A stretch of DNA of 64,000 nt from Hydrangea macrophylla (GCA_033977485.1 CM066997.1:79454634-79518633); one strand, 5' to 3'; positions 42,987-53,291 are shown, counted from the stretch's first letter. The notes: generated by a model not told the origin, from the letters alone. Translations and numbers: made by a program.

Positions 42987-44254
42987 AAACCTGTGGAGTT
43001 GGAGGCGTCGGCAGCAGAGTGTGTTGATCGCCGGAGTTGGAGGCGGCGGCGGCGTGGTGTTGATGGTGGTGGACAGTGGTGGTGTGGGTGGGTTTGTGAG
43101 AAAGAGGTTAGAGAGAGAGAGAGAGGAGAAGAGAGAGAAAGTGAGAGGGAAAATGAGGGGGGCCAGAGTTGGGTAGGGGTGTATGTGGTGGGATGATCGG
43201 TCGGGTTCGGGTGCGCAATTTGCCAATTGGGTGCCCCATGCGGAACCGAATACTCGGTTTCCCCTTATGCTTGCACCGATCACCGACCGTGAGCCCGAGG
43301 CACTGAACTTTTCAGTCGGGTTCGGTCCGGGTCAGTCGGGTCGGTTTATCGGGTTATTTGAACAACCCTATAAGATATTATATTTGGAAGAGAATTTGAA
43401 TCCAATTTCTCCTTGAAAAGGCCTTGTTTGCCTTGGCTTCCACACTTCTTTCTTTTTTATTAACTTATAATTATAGATATTAAGAAAGGATTCGCATTGG
43501 AACTAGTGGGTTGTGCAACAAGACTGTTTGTTTAATACTTCAATTCATAGATTTAGCAAGGGAAAGGAAAAGAAAACATGGAAGGTAACACTTTTTTGTT
43601 TGTTTCTCCTTTGTTTGTTCAATAAGGAAAATGGTAGACGGAAGATGCAAAAAGATAAAAGAGGGTAAAAGGATATAATTAAAAAGTTTTAAATGTCTTG
43701 AGTCACTAACATTCCTCCTCTTCCCATTAAATTTTAAAACAGATGATTTGATAATGCTATTGAAGTATGGCATATACACTTGAAAAAAGCATTATGAAAA
43801 CGGTTTTTGTGTTTCTTCTCTAAATCCGAAGACAACCAAATTCAAAACGCTCTTGCCTTACTAAGTGCAACAGAGATTTACACATAGTCAAATACATATT
43901 TCTATGCAAGAGAACCTTATATGTGTCAATCTCAAACTACAGAACTATATATGTATATGGGTTAAATCCTTTATATAACTATATATATATTTACAATTTG
44001 ATTACTTCATGCAGCATCTACCTTCAAGCTTTCTAATGAAGCATTTGAAAGTAGAGACAGAGAATGTGAAGCTTCAAATATCAGATGAATTGTGGGCTGT
44101 GAAGGCGGCAACCTATCGGAGAAATTCAGTAAGGCTGTCTCGAGGGTGGAGTGGATTTTCAAGGAAAAATGCTCTTCAAGTAGGAGATGTTTGCGTATTT
44201 GAGCTGATTGATAGTAAAAACTCTGTTCTCAAAGTGTCCATTTTTAGACATTAG
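36671..44254 (+). CDS. Two-B3-domain transcription factor (REM/VRN1-like), 4 exons predicted
   Basis: Predicted exons 36,671-36,751, 40,617-40,899, 41,652-41,839 and 44,015-44,254 give 263 codons without a stop. Splice phases 0, 1 and 0 are mutually consistent, and all introns are GT-AG. B3 domain 1 spans residues 12-105: FPSFFKVLIG, KIPPAFVKHF, WLVDI, FFQKGWRTFV and VHDFLLFKY. B3 domain 2 spans about 163-263: YPNFISVMRK, HLPSSFL, LSRGWSGFSRKNAL, VGDVCVFELI and VLKVSIFRH. B3 domains bind DNA in the nucleus; two-domain proteins of this size belong to the REM group that includes VRN1. The domains are joined by a Ser/Lys-rich linker. Introns 1 (3.87 kb) and 3 (2.18 kb) are enlarged by transposable elements. 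Targets and expression cannot be read from the sequence. Confidence 0.88.
36947..37141 (+). mobile_element. tRNA-derived SINE in intron 1
   Basis: It has A-box-like GGTCGAGTGG (36,981-36,990) and B-box-like GTTCGAGTCAT (37,026-37,036). The body has CGGGGGATTAGTCGAGGTGC and the 3' end is an A-run. It is flanked by ATCCAAAC at 36,939-36,946 and 37,142-37,149. The body resembles the Au-type SINE family of plants. The T-rich 5' stretch may be part of the insertion. Confidence 0.85.
37188..37236. repeat. (AT)n and (GA)n microsatellite
   Basis: About 8 AT pairs followed by about 21 GA pairs, within intron 1 of the B3 gene. Confidence 0.9.
37237..39103. other. Intron 1 filler, no gene
   Basis: AT-rich and pyrimidine/purine-biased tracts (for example 38,340-38,460 and 38,770-38,960, which are roughly inverted relatives rich in AGAGAAAAG and CTTTTCTCT). 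No domain is recognised in any frame. Confidence 0.4.
39104..39475. mobile_element. Probable MITE with GGGTCCGTTTGG ends
   Basis: The left end GGGTCCGTTTGGTATG and the right end's complement GGTCCGTTTGGGATG form an imperfect inverted repeat around 372 bases with a GA microsatellite inside. Such ends are common in plant MITEs. I found no clear target duplication, so superfamily and exact limits are uncertain. Confidence 0.5.
40015..40530 (+). repeat. ~225-bp tandem repeat, three partial copies
   Basis: Blocks containing 'attctctaa(t/c/a)a' then 'cttaagcttttgga' and 'ggt.acttaac' begin near 40,020, 40,246 and 40,470. The first continues into TGGTATCAAAACC, which resembles a tRNA-Met primer site, so these may derive from retroelement leaders. 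An AT run lies at 40,446-40,467. All are within intron 1, just upstream of exon 2. Confidence 0.6.
40617..40899 (+). CDS. B3 gene exon 2 (B3 domain 1)
   Basis: Begins after a TTTGTTACAG acceptor at KIPPAFVKHF and carries nearly all of the first B3 domain. The donor GCTT|GTTAGT at 40,900 leaves phase 1. Reading on would hit TAG at 40,902, so splicing there is required by the model. Confidence 0.8.
41652..41839 (+). CDS. B3 gene exon 3 (linker and start of B3 domain 2)
   Basis: The acceptor AAATGCAG at 41,651 supplies the two bases that complete the phase-1 codon of exon 2. It encodes QSKQLIRKESTKKM, a Ser-rich segment, then CSKYPNFISVMRKAYAEHRYL. It ends at a strong CTG|GTGAGC donor, phase 0. 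Confidence 0.78.
42562..43370. mobile_element. Non-autonomous hAT element, 809 bp, 8-bp TSD, in intron 3
   Basis: Ends TAGGGCTGTTCA and TGAACAACCCTA form terminal inverted repeats, flanked by perfect TAAGATAT duplications (42,554-42,561 and 43,371-43,378). The interior is GGTGGT-rich with a long G run and GA repeats. No transposase is encoded. The 185- and 124-codon ORFs inside are low-complexity by-products. Confidence 0.93.
42927..42985. repeat. Long poly-G tract
   Basis: Two G runs of roughly 20 and 30 bases, separated by GAGAGA, sit in the hAT element in intron 3. Very long G runs can form G-quadruplexes and are error-prone in sequencing, so the exact length is unreliable. Confidence 0.85.
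44015..44254 (+). CDS. B3 gene exon 4 (rest of B3 domain 2)
   Basis: After a TTCATGCAG acceptor it encodes HLPSSFLMKH to VSIFRH and stops at TAG 44,252. It contains the β-strand/loop residues typical of the B3 C-terminal half. No stop or frameshift is seen. Confidence 0.82.
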   Translation, partial: HLPSSFLMKHLKVETENVKLQISDELWAVKAATYRRNSVRLSRGWSGFSRKNALQVGDVCVFELIDSKNSVLKVSIFRH

Positions 44255-44258
44255 TATT

Positions 44259-44646
44259 GGTAAACTACGCTTTGCACCCTTCTTGTTTGGGTGTAATATC
44301 ATTTCTGTCCCCACGATTTCAACTTTGATAATTTTGTCACTACAGTTTCAATTTAGGTTTAGTGTAGTCCATTTATCGAAATTTCTAACAATCTTTGACA
44401 GAGTTAGGTTCAATATAAGGGTTCAAGGTGAAATTTCTCTAAAGTGAAATTACCATTATGCCCCTAGTAATACGTCACGCGTGCATCGCGTGACCTATTT
44501 TGTCAAAAATTGTAAGAGATTTTCATGAATAGACTGCATTGTATCTAAATTGAAATTGTAGAGACCAAAGTGTCAAAATCGAAACTTTAGGGGCCAAAAT
44601 GACATCACACTCACAATATTAGGGTAGAAAGTGTAATTTGCCCCGT
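44259..44646. mobile_element. Foldback MITE just after the B3 stop codon
   Basis: The left end GGTAAACTACGCTTTGCACC and the complement of the right end GGGGCAAATTACACTTTCTACC form a long imperfect inverted repeat. Such GTAAATTACACTTT ends are common in Mutator-type plant MITEs. No clean 9-bp duplication was found. It probably lies in the B3 gene 3' untranslated or flanking region. Confidence 0.6.
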
Positions 44647-45539
44647 TAATTTCTTCAGTTAGTGATCTCTTGAAGAAAGTAACTTTTTTTTTTTTTTTGG
44701 GAGATTGTGTTTTGTTTGTTGTATCTCATTCTGAAGCTGCGCTGAAAGTTTCTTATATTTTTCAGATGCATTTGGGTCGTGTAATATATTTTGGGATTAA
44801 ATGTGTGGATATATTAGTATTGTATTTAACCTGTTTCTTGATCTTCTCTTGATGTTGTGTACAAAGCTTCTGTTCATTAATCTTGAAAGTCTTGTTTGTC
44901 ACCCAAAAGAACAGTTCTGAATACGAGGTGACAGAATTAAGATATCGCGAGACACAACAAAGAATGAAAACACTAATTTGTTTGGTTTGTGAGTTTTATT
45001 TTATTTTAGTTAGAGTTTGATTTATGGATTTAGAAAGGGAACCAAAAGAAAAAAAATATTTTTCTTTGTTTGGTAGACAAATAAAATAAGCAGGGAATAT
45101 GAAGGAAAAGAAAATATGGTGAGAAATATATTCAAAATTTTTGAATTTTGTGAGGTGTATTCCTCCCTTTTTCTCTTAAGTCATAACTATGTTGTGGAAA
45201 ATTTTAGTTTTAAAAGTTATTTAGACATGAAAAATTACGAGAAATAGTTTTTTTTTTTTTTTTTTCCTTCTTTTGATTGCAAACCTAATAGAGCCTAGGA
45301 TTCAGTACTCCTTTCAATCCAAAATGAAATCCCAAGGAAGCACTGATTTTTCTAACATGCCTAAGAATCCGCATTGGATGCGCGCTTGCACCGACACTGG
45401 GCGACGATATTTTGGATCCTAAGGAAGCACAGATTCTTCTAACATGCCTAAGAATCCGCATTGGATACGTGCTTGCACCGACACTAGCGATGATTCCTCT
45501 CGATTAGTCCAAGGTGCAACAATCCTCTCTTCCCGCGCC

Positions 45540-45571
<32 letters not shown>

Positions 45572-46123
45572 ATCTTTGGGATCAATATAAGAATGGTGGA
45601 GTTTGTATTGTACGTCAACAGTGTTGCTTCTATGGCCTTTGCACTTGTTATTGATGTCTTAATTACATACCAAAATTAAGATCAAATATCCCCGCACCCG
45701 CATTCTAGATTTTTAAAATTTTGATGAATTCTTCACACGCACTTTCGAACTTCCATCCCTGCACCCGGAAAGTTAATTGTTCTTGTCAAATAAAGTCAAT
45801 TGAGGATATCAAAAATGGAAAAAAAAAAGTCCTTTTTCTGAAGTGCAGTTTGATGATGCCAAAAATTGAATAGGAATAATTGGTTCATCAATCAATTACA
45901 TTCCTTGAAGGATTAAGGTGTTGTCTTTGTTTGAGCGTAGACGACTTTAAAACAAGCCTTCATTTATTTTATTTTATTTTATTTTTAAAATTACAACAGA
46001 ATGTGGTAAAAAATGAAAACAAAAAAGTGATTTCCAATTTTCGCTTTTATAAGAAAAAGCAAAAAATAGTTTGCATTTTCGGATTTTAAGAAATTAAAAG
46101 TTGGTAATGCTACCATAGAAAAC
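44647..46123. other. Intergenic, no gene seen
   Basis: Contains T runs (44,686-44,698 and 45,250-45,265), a C run (45,540-45,570) and the 87-bp duplication listed separately. No supported coding sequence. Confidence 0.4.
45334..45493. repeat. 87-bp tandem duplication
   Basis: 'aaggaagcactgatttttct' at 45,334 recurs as 'aaggaagcacagattcttct' at 45,421. The shared 'catgcctaagaatccgcatt' and 'gcttgcaccgacact' follow in both copies. Two copies only. Confidence 0.85.
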
Positions 46124-46128
46124 CTTAA
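46124..46128. repeat. Target-site duplication (left), CTTAA
   Basis: CTTAA precedes the LTR at 46,129 and recurs at 57,017-57,021. Confidence 0.95.
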
Positions 46129-46727
46129 TGATGATGCCGAAAATTGGTAAGAAGGATTTAGAGAGAGAAAGAGACACAAACAAGTTGTATGTGGTTTGGC
46201 CCCGTTAATGAGGTGACCTACGTCCACGAGTCCGTCTATGCGCGTTCACTAGCAGATCACTGGCGGACCTGGTGAGCCAACAAAGATGGGGAGCACTACC
46301 AGTAATACTGGCCGGGTATATGCGTACAATGGTGAATTCTGTATTCTATGCTTGCTAGCTAGAGAGATATTCGGATCCCTGTAGACATGGTAGGTGGCCC
46401 CTTTTATGCAAGAGTCCACCCATACATGGTAAGTCAGTTAGATTAGGAAGCATAATCTGTTTACAATTGATTTTCGCAATTTAGGGAGAGTTTCCTAAGC
46501 GGTTTAGGAATCTACAGGCTCTTCTTTAATAGGATTCTAACCAGATAAGGAAACTACTTGAAAGGTCCATTCTGGACTGCGCCACATGCAGGGGCTGTGT
46601 GAGAATCCCGAGCGGTAACAATTAATGACCTCGAGAGCGTAGTTCCCGAGCGCCCCTTCCAGATAGTCCGAGTCCTTCGCCGCTGACATGGCGATTTGGC
46701 TTTAGCAGAATATTTTCGGACGTATCA
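46129..46727 (-). repeat. 3' LTR (in element orientation) of the Tat element
   Basis: 599 bp; the plus strand runs TGATGATGCC to ACGTATCA. Near-identical to 56,414-57,016. Confidence 0.95.
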
Positions 46728-46745
46728 GCTGCCCCCCATTTTCGC
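46728..46745 (-). other. Polypurine tract of the Tat element
   Basis: The minus strand reads CGAAAATGGGGGGCAGC directly before the 3' LTR start. It is the plus-strand DNA synthesis primer site. Confidence 0.8.
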
Positions 46746-47153
46746 AGTTGATGCGATGTGCTATCTGATGAAGTTTGAAAATTAGGACTGCTTCCGACGA
46801 ACCGTTCGGTAATAGGCCGGGACTTTGCCCGGGGTAGGACCGGCCGGAGTGATGACCCGGGGTAGGACCGGCAGGAGTGATGACCCGGGGTACAGACCGA
46901 GCGGTGACCCCACGGGCCCGGGTCCCTCCTATGCCATATTTCAGCTGGTCACTGGCTTGGTCAGGATCCAATGGTGCCAGCCTGGGAGCAACCGAACCGT
47001 TTACATGGTAACCGAACCATCCCATCACGCATTTAATGCACGCGCCTTTTAAGGCAACGCTTCACGTGCCGGATGTGACAATTGTCAGCCGCTTCGGGCG
47101 GGAAAAACATATGAGCCGTCGGATCTGCTTCGATCTAGGCCGTCCATGGTTCC

Positions 47154-47161
47154 TATATAAA
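47154..47161 (+). promoter_or_regulatory. TATA box of the antisense ORF unit
   Basis: TATATAAA within CCTATATAAAGG, followed about 30 bases later by a CT/CA-rich start-like region and about 465 bases later by the ORF start. It is opposite in direction to the element's LTR promoter. The motif is strong; use is inferred. Confidence 0.6.
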
Positions 47162-47625
47162 GGATACTTGTCCATTTCTTCAACCTTTACTACAAAAACA
47201 CAGACTTCTGAGCAACTTGAGAGCAAGAACAATCCCGAGCAAGGTCCCCGAGCCCCTTTCTGCGTTAAACTTTGTAAGTCCTATTTTCCTCAGTTTCAGT
47301 TCATCATTTTCTTCCCTCTCTGTCCCCTTCTTTCCTCTTTTTTGAGCGAGACTGGAGAGAGTGAACCCACTTAAGTTAGAACAAGAGTGGAATTTTTTCT
47401 TTCTCAGGTTTTATTCTTTCTTCCAAGCAGGAGGCACCTTAGGACAATTAGAGCGAGCGAGTGTTTCCGGGATAGTCTTGAGAGAGTGTCACCTGGTGTT
47501 AAGGACCCTCTATTCTTTGCCCTTTAGGTTAGTGACCTTACCCCCCTTGTACATCAAACTTGGTGTCTCTGACCCATATTCAGGCCGTGTCCTTCTTCCT
47601 CACCCTTCCACGAGAATACCAGAAA

Positions 47626-49730
47626 ATGGAGCATTCTGACTTCAACTCTGCGTCACGATCTGAGAGTGAGGTCTTCCGGTCGGGAATGCTCGACGTCAGT
47701 CTAGACCAGCCTTCAGCTTCCCCTTCTGACCACCAAAGCGAGGGCCGGATCCCGGCCTGAGTATCCAGCGACGATTCTGACCAAGAGGCCCCCATTGCCT
47801 TTGTTTTATGAGGTTCCGGTGATGAGGCGCCTAGGGAGTCTGATCCCGAGGTAGCATTCGCTTGTGAGTTTATCCCCTCGGCCTTGCGTGCCAGGGACCT
47901 TGATCGGATTAGGGATAGGTATGCTATCCCTGTGAATAATTCCTTGTTCGTTCCCCCCAGCGGGGCCCATATTTACTGCCGGGGTTTTGTTACTTTGTAC
48001 GAGGATGCCTTCATGGCTGGTCTTCGTGTCCCCCTCCACCCAGTCGCCCGGGATGTTTTGATCTACTTGGGGATAGCTCCCGGGCAGTTAGCCTCGAACG
48101 GGTGGAGGTATCTGATGGGGCCCATCTTCCTGTGGCACCAAATCTTCGGGTATGAGCTCACCCTTCAAGAGTTCTTCTGGATCCATCGGGCGTTCCCAGT
48201 GCACAGGGAGGCCGGGTTCTTTTCCCTAGGGGCTCGGCAGGGAAAAAAGATCATTATCAACTGCCCGAGCAACAACAAGGGGTGGATGAACAAGTTCTTC
48301 CAAGTGTCCACCCCTGGGCTCTGCGAGCGAGCCCCTAGGAGTCAACTAAGGATCTCCTGGGCGGGAGAGCAAAGGGGTAAGCCCGTCTTGTGTCTTCTCT
48401 AGCTTCCTTCCATACTTTGTGTTATAGTCTCGAACTGATCATTTTGATTTGTTTTGTAACGGGGGCTATCAATCTTCCGAGCATCCCGGAGGACTGTGAG
48501 GAAAGGATCAGAGGCCTGGTTGAGCGGCCTGCAAACATCTAGGACGTGCTAACCCGGTCAGGAGACCAAAGGGATGACAGCCGACCCGCCCGTCTTGCCG
48601 AAGCGCCAATCTTCCCCACAATCATCCCGGGTAAATGCTTTGTCTTCTGTTTTAACTTTGGCTATCCTTTGCTGCCTTGTTATCTTGGTTACTGACTCCA
48701 TGGTTGTTTTCTTTCTGTAGAGATGGCACCCAGGAGAGACCCTGAACGGTTGAGAGCTTTGCAAGCTGCCGCTGCCGAGCAGATGGCGGCGGCGGGGAAG
48801 AGGCCGGCCGTTGAGGCCTCTGACAGTGAGCGCTCGCTCAGGCGGCTCAGGCGTGTCCCGACGCCCGTCGAGGCTCCTGGGGTGACATCAACTCCCTGGG
48901 TGGTGGTAGTGGGGGAAACATCTACCCCCCAAGCTGAGATTCCGGCTGGGATGCCCCTGGAGGAGTCTAGGGAGACCCGGGACTGGGTCAGGCATACCTG
49001 CTCCCTAGTCAGGTGGAGAGGTGTACCGGCATGTCTCCCCAGGTTTTCCAGGGGTGGCTCTATAGCATCTCCCATCTGGTAAGTAATTTTGCTGTGTCTT
49101 CTGATTTCTGTGCATTTTTTCTGCTGGCAATAGTGACTGACCGGTTCCCTTTTGATTTGTTGCAGTTCAGCTGCATGACTGCCGGAGCTGAGTCTTTCAT
49201 GCCGGCCCTTGCCGGGAGGGCCACCGCTGCCGAAACCGCCCGGACAAAGAAAGAGGTTGCCCTAGAGACCAAAAAAAGGGCCTTGACCGTAGAGAAAAAT
49301 AGGGTCAAGGGTCTAGCTTCGAACCTCAGGGCCGCCCAAGAGGAGTTGGCGGTGGCTCTGGCAGAGCTGGAAACTGAGCGGGCTGCCCGTGCGACAGCGG
49401 AGGCTCGGGAGAGAGCACTCTCAGAGGTGGCAACAGTCGCGGGTCCCCCAGGGGAAACTTTTGATGACGGTTTCTTCCTCGAATATGAAGACTTGAAGAG
49501 GAGGTTGGCCCGGGACCACCCGGAATTGGACACCACTCCTTACCAGGGGTGGATTCTGACTACTGGGACATGGTTCCTGGGGCTGCCGAAGATGCTACCG
49601 GCAATGCCAAGGGGACCACTACTGCGACGGAGGGTGTTGCTGCCCCGATTGGCCAGGAGGGAGATGTTGCCTCGGAGGCTAGGGGGAGGCTGAGGAGAGT
49701 GTGGACATCGTTGATGTGGACGACTCCTAG
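47626..49730 (+). pseudogene. Antisense additional ORF of the Tat element (gypsy-type transposon protein family), spliced, broken
   Basis: The plus-strand unit starts MEHSDFNSAS at 47,626 and reads on to a GGG|GTAAGC donor at 48,377. It is broken by in-frame TGA at 47,758 and 47,809. The core has FVPPSGAHIYCRGF, LYEDAFMAGLRVPL and LGIAPGQLASNGWRYL, which I recognise as the 'putative gypsy type transposon' domain. Later exons: around 48,450-48,630 (TAG at 48,540), 48,721-49,078 (|GTAAGT) and 49,166-49,730. The last is an Ala/Glu/Lys-rich coiled coil (ATAAETARTKKEVALETK region) ending VDIVDVDDS after a frameshift. Additional ORFs in the 3' region, sometimes antisense, are known in Tat-lineage elements; their role is unknown. 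Confidence 0.7.
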
Positions 49731-49734
49731 CCTC

Positions 49735-50837
49735 TCTTCCCTTGGATTCTTCTCTGTTTTTTTTGTTGTAGTTTTTTTTTTTCTTTTTTGGGGAGGCTAC
49801 TACAACTGCCCCCAGGCTTTGTACAGTTTTTAATATTAATGAAAAGGCCCTCGAGGTCAACTTTCTTTCCATTAACTGCTTTCTACTGTCTGCACTTTGC
49901 CTGTTCGTGATTGCTTGTATCCGACCGATTTTTAGCCGACCTAAGCCCCTGCCTTAGCAAATGGTTTAGGACCATAATCAGTAGAACACCTGGTCTTCTC
50001 AACCTGTTTTAAAGGTAATTACCCAGTGTGCCATAGGAACTTGTCCTGTTTAGCATCTGGGGTGTCTCGGTGTATTATAGGAGTACACTGTTTTACCGTC
50101 CGGGATGTCCTGGTGTATGATAGGAGTATCCTGTTTTACCGTCCGGTGTATTTTTCTCTGATCACTGTAAGTACTTAGGTTTCAAGTTCTTTTAGTGACC
50201 GGTGTGATTTCCTGTTTTGGACTATTCCCCTACCCCCCTAGTATTTTGCTAAGGTGGGAGTGCGAGAGTTAATGGCCGTAAGAAATCGACCTAGAACATG
50301 GGTGGTTGCAGGGTCCTTTGAAGCTTACCGTCGTCAGCCACGGTTTACCCCCGTTGTCGGTTGGACCTAAGCAAAGCTTTGTGTAATTTCCTGTTTGGGT
50401 CTGGTATCCTCTTACCCCTCAAGCGTCCTGCAGAGTAGGGGCGTGGTGAGGAGTGACCTTAGGAAACCGACCTGGAACATGGGTGGTTGCAGGGTCCTTT
50501 GGAGCTTGCCATCTTCAGCCACCTAGGGGTTTGCCCCCATCGTCGGTTGGACCTAAGCGAAGCCGGTGCCTCGGGCGTAACCCCGAGGTCTTTTGTGCCT
50601 GGGTTCGGAGCCCGAGATCTTTTGTGCCTGGGTTCGGAGCCCGAGGTCATTCGTGCCTTAGTTATTAGCCAAGGTCTTTCATGTCTCAGGGTTAAGCCCG
50701 AGGACTTTTCTGCTTTGCACGGGGTGTCGACAGGAGTAAATTTGCAAAGTAAACAATTCAATTTTATTTATTTAAAAACAAAAATTTATAGTGGTTGCTC
50801 AATTAGAGCTACAATGCGAAAATTTTCCCTACTAATG
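49735..50837. other. Tat element spacer with tandem repeats
   Basis: Non-coding. A block of about 181 bp is duplicated ('cgacctagaacatgggtggt' near 50,287, 'cgacctggaacatgggtggt' near 50,468). It is followed by about four copies of a 30-bp unit ('tttgtgcctgggttcggagc', 50,585-50,706). These separate the antisense ORF from the end of integrase. Confidence 0.7.
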
Positions 50838-52090
50838 CTAAATTGCCCGTGATAAAGTGTTACTGATAGTACTTACGGAGGTGTTGCACGTTCCAAGGGT
50901 GAGAGAGATCGTGCCCGTCCAAGGTCTGCAGCCAATAAGTTCCCGATCGGTTGACCCAGTTACTTTATACGGGCCTTCCCAGTTCGGCCCCAATTTTCCA
51001 TGGCTCGGGATTCTGGTGGACTGGTTCACTGTCTTAAGGATGAGGTCTCCCACTTGAAACTGCGGTGTTTCACCTTGCTATTGTAGTATCGCGAGACCCG
51101 TTGCTTCTAAGCTGCCACCTTTAGATAGGCTTGGTCTCTTTTTTCCTCCACCAGGTCCAGTTATGATCTGAGGGCGTCTTCGTTGTCGGACGCACTAAAA
51201 TTCGCCACCCGATACGTGGGCAACCTAAGCTCTATGGGGACCACCACCTCGAATCCGTAGGTTAAAGGGAATGGCATCTCACCTATTGCCGCTCGGGGTG
51301 TAGTGCGGTAGGCCCACAGTAGGGTTGGCAATTCTTCAGCCCACAGGCCTTTAGCACTTTCAAGCCTTGTTTTGATTGACTGTAAGATCGTCCGGTTTGT
51401 CACCTCGGCCTGACCGTTGGCTTGAGGGTGCGCAGGAGAGGAGTAGTGGTTGAGTATCCTCTAGCCCGAGCAAAACTGCCTGAAAATAGGGGTGTCGAAT
51501 TGTCTGCCGTTATCACTGACCAGGACCTGGGGGATGCCGAACCTACTGAGGATATTCCTTTCCACGAAGCTTTCCATTTTCTGTTCGGTTATTGTTGCCA
51601 AGGGCTCGGCATCCTCCCACTTGGTGAAGTAATCAACATCGATGACGGCGAACTTGATCTGTCCTTTTCCCATCGGCTGGGGACCGACACTGTCGATACC
51701 CCACTGGGCGAACGGCCAGGGGCTGTGGATTGGTGTCTGGAGCTCTCCCTGTCGGTTGATCATGGGAGAGTATCTCTGACACTTGTCACACCTTCTGACA
51801 TACTCTTGAGAATCTCGGGCCATGGTTGGCCAGTAATAACCTTGCAATAAGGCCTTCATGGAGAGTGTCCGGCCTCCGATGTGATTCTCGCACACTCCTT
51901 CGTGGATTTCAAACAATATCGCTTGGACCTGCGCAAGGTGAACACAGTGGAGGTATGGGATAGTGAATCCCCTCTTATAGAGGATGCCGTTAATAAGATG
52001 ATATCGGGCCGCCCGGTATTTGACCCGGCGTGCCTCTTCTTTCTCGTCTGGTAGCGCGCCTGTTGTCAAGAATGCGACGATTGGGTCCAT
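50838..52090 (-). pseudogene. Tat integrase (three frames)
   Basis: 52,090-51,461 holds the zinc-binding region (H...CRRCDKCQRYS: YVRRCDKCQRY visible) and the core (WGIDSVGPQP, VDYFTKWEDAEPL, LVSDNGRQFD with the second Asp). A stop near 51,461 is followed by 51,403-51,161 (ESAKGLWAEELPTLLWAYRT, with the Glu neighbourhood and TYGFEVVVPIE). The C-terminal SH3-like part follows at 51,053-50,838 (GKLGPNWEGPYKV). No chromodomain is present, as expected for Tat. Two frame breaks make it non-functional. Confidence 0.88.
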
Positions 52091-52116
52091 CCAGCTAGGT
52101 CCCAGGGTGATCGGAT

Positions 52117-52725
52117 CTACCTCATGCCTTCTGAGTTCACCATACTTGGCTCGGGTAGATATTCTATCCTTATCCCGGTCAAATCTGACTCAGAAGATGA
52201 GGCAAGGTGGGCCAACTGGTCAGCCCTGGTGTTTTCTTCTCTGGGTATCTGCGTGATGGAGAATCCTCGGAGCTTCTGAAAAACTGCTCGGACAAGGGCC
52301 AAGTAGGCTACCATGTTGTCTTCCCGCGCTTTGTATTCTTGGTTGACCTGATTGACTACGAGCTGAGAATCACTGTATCCCTGGACCTGTTGTGCACTCA
52401 TAGAGATGGACAATTGCAATCCGACCAGTAGGGCTTCTTATTCAGCCTCGTTGTTGGAGGCACAAAATCCAAACCTTAACGCGTACTCGAGCTGGATGCC
52501 GTCGGGGGTAGTTAGGATGATTCCTGCCCCACTGCCTTGCTGATTCGATGAACTGTCTACGTGCAGTACCCAGGTTGGGATTTCAGCGTGTAACCTGGGC
52601 GGTAGGGCCAGTGGTTCAGACTCTTCAACCGGGTCTTCTGGATATGTAAACTTAACCAGAAAGTCTGCTACGGCTTGTCCCTTGATGGCCGTCCGGGGTT
52701 GGTAGACCACTTCAAATTCTTCCAA
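52117..52725 (-). pseudogene. Tat second RNase H (archaeal type), broken
   Basis: 52,725-52,438 has WVLHVDSSSNQQGSGAGIIL and the Glu-bearing ASNNEAE. After a stop, 52,419-52,117 continues with YSDSQLVVNQV (Asp) and REENTRADQLAHLA. All catalytic-site neighbourhoods are visible across two frames. This extra RNase H between the standard RNase H and integrase is diagnostic of the Tat lineage. Confidence 0.88.
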
Positions 52726-52734
52726 CTCTAATGC

Positions 52735-53291
52735 TCACTTGACGAGCCTCCTGGGTGTGTCAGGACGGTTCAGGATTCTGCGGAGAGGCTGATCTGTGAG
52801 GACCACAATGATATGGGTCTGAAAGTACGGACGGAACCTTCGGGCCGATGTGATGAGGGTGAACGCCAGTTTTTCGATACAGGAGTATCTGCTCTCTGCT
52901 CCTTGGAGCGCCCTGCTAGTATAGTACACTGGAACTGTATCCCGTGCTCTTCCCGAATGAGTGCCGAGCTAACCGCTGAGGGTGACACTACCAAGTATAA
53001 GAATAATTCTTCCCCCGGTAAGGGTGTTGAGAGTAGAGGAGGGGACGCCAAGTACTTCTTGAGTTCCTGGAACCCCTCTCCATACTCCCCTGACCACTGA
53101 AATGCCTTGTGGAGGATTTTAAAGAATGGCATGCATCGGTCGGTAGCTCGGGAGATAAATCTGTTCAGTGCGGCCACCCGTCCAGCTAAGCTCTGAACCT
53201 CCTTCATCAACTTGGGTGGCCGCATGTTGATGATGGCTTTGATCTTTTTGGGGTTTGCCTTAATTCCCCGTTCGCTGACTAGATGGCCCAA
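52735..53291 (-). pseudogene. Tat RNase H and RT connection (broken)
   Basis: 53,291 onward gives HLVSERGIKANPKKIKAI, SLAGRVAALNRFISRATDR, then the start of RNase H (LFLYLVVSPSAVSSALI). 52,929-52,735 has YYTSRALQGAESRYSCIEKL and VLTDQPLRRIL. As is common in Tat elements, the first catalytic Asp of this RNase H is replaced (YLVVS), and the second RNase H follows. Confidence 0.8.

Noticed and set aside
42726..43283. 185-codon minus-strand ORF rich in Pro, Leu, Ser and Thr (and plus-strand Gly/Arg ORFs opposite)
   Set aside because: Generated by GGT and GA microsatellites and the G tract inside an hAT element. No domain, and all frames of low-complexity DNA stay open.
49060..49536. 158-codon minus-strand ORF
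   Set aside because: Antisense shadow of the coiled-coil exon of the plus-strand additional ORF; Ala/Ser-rich with no family match.
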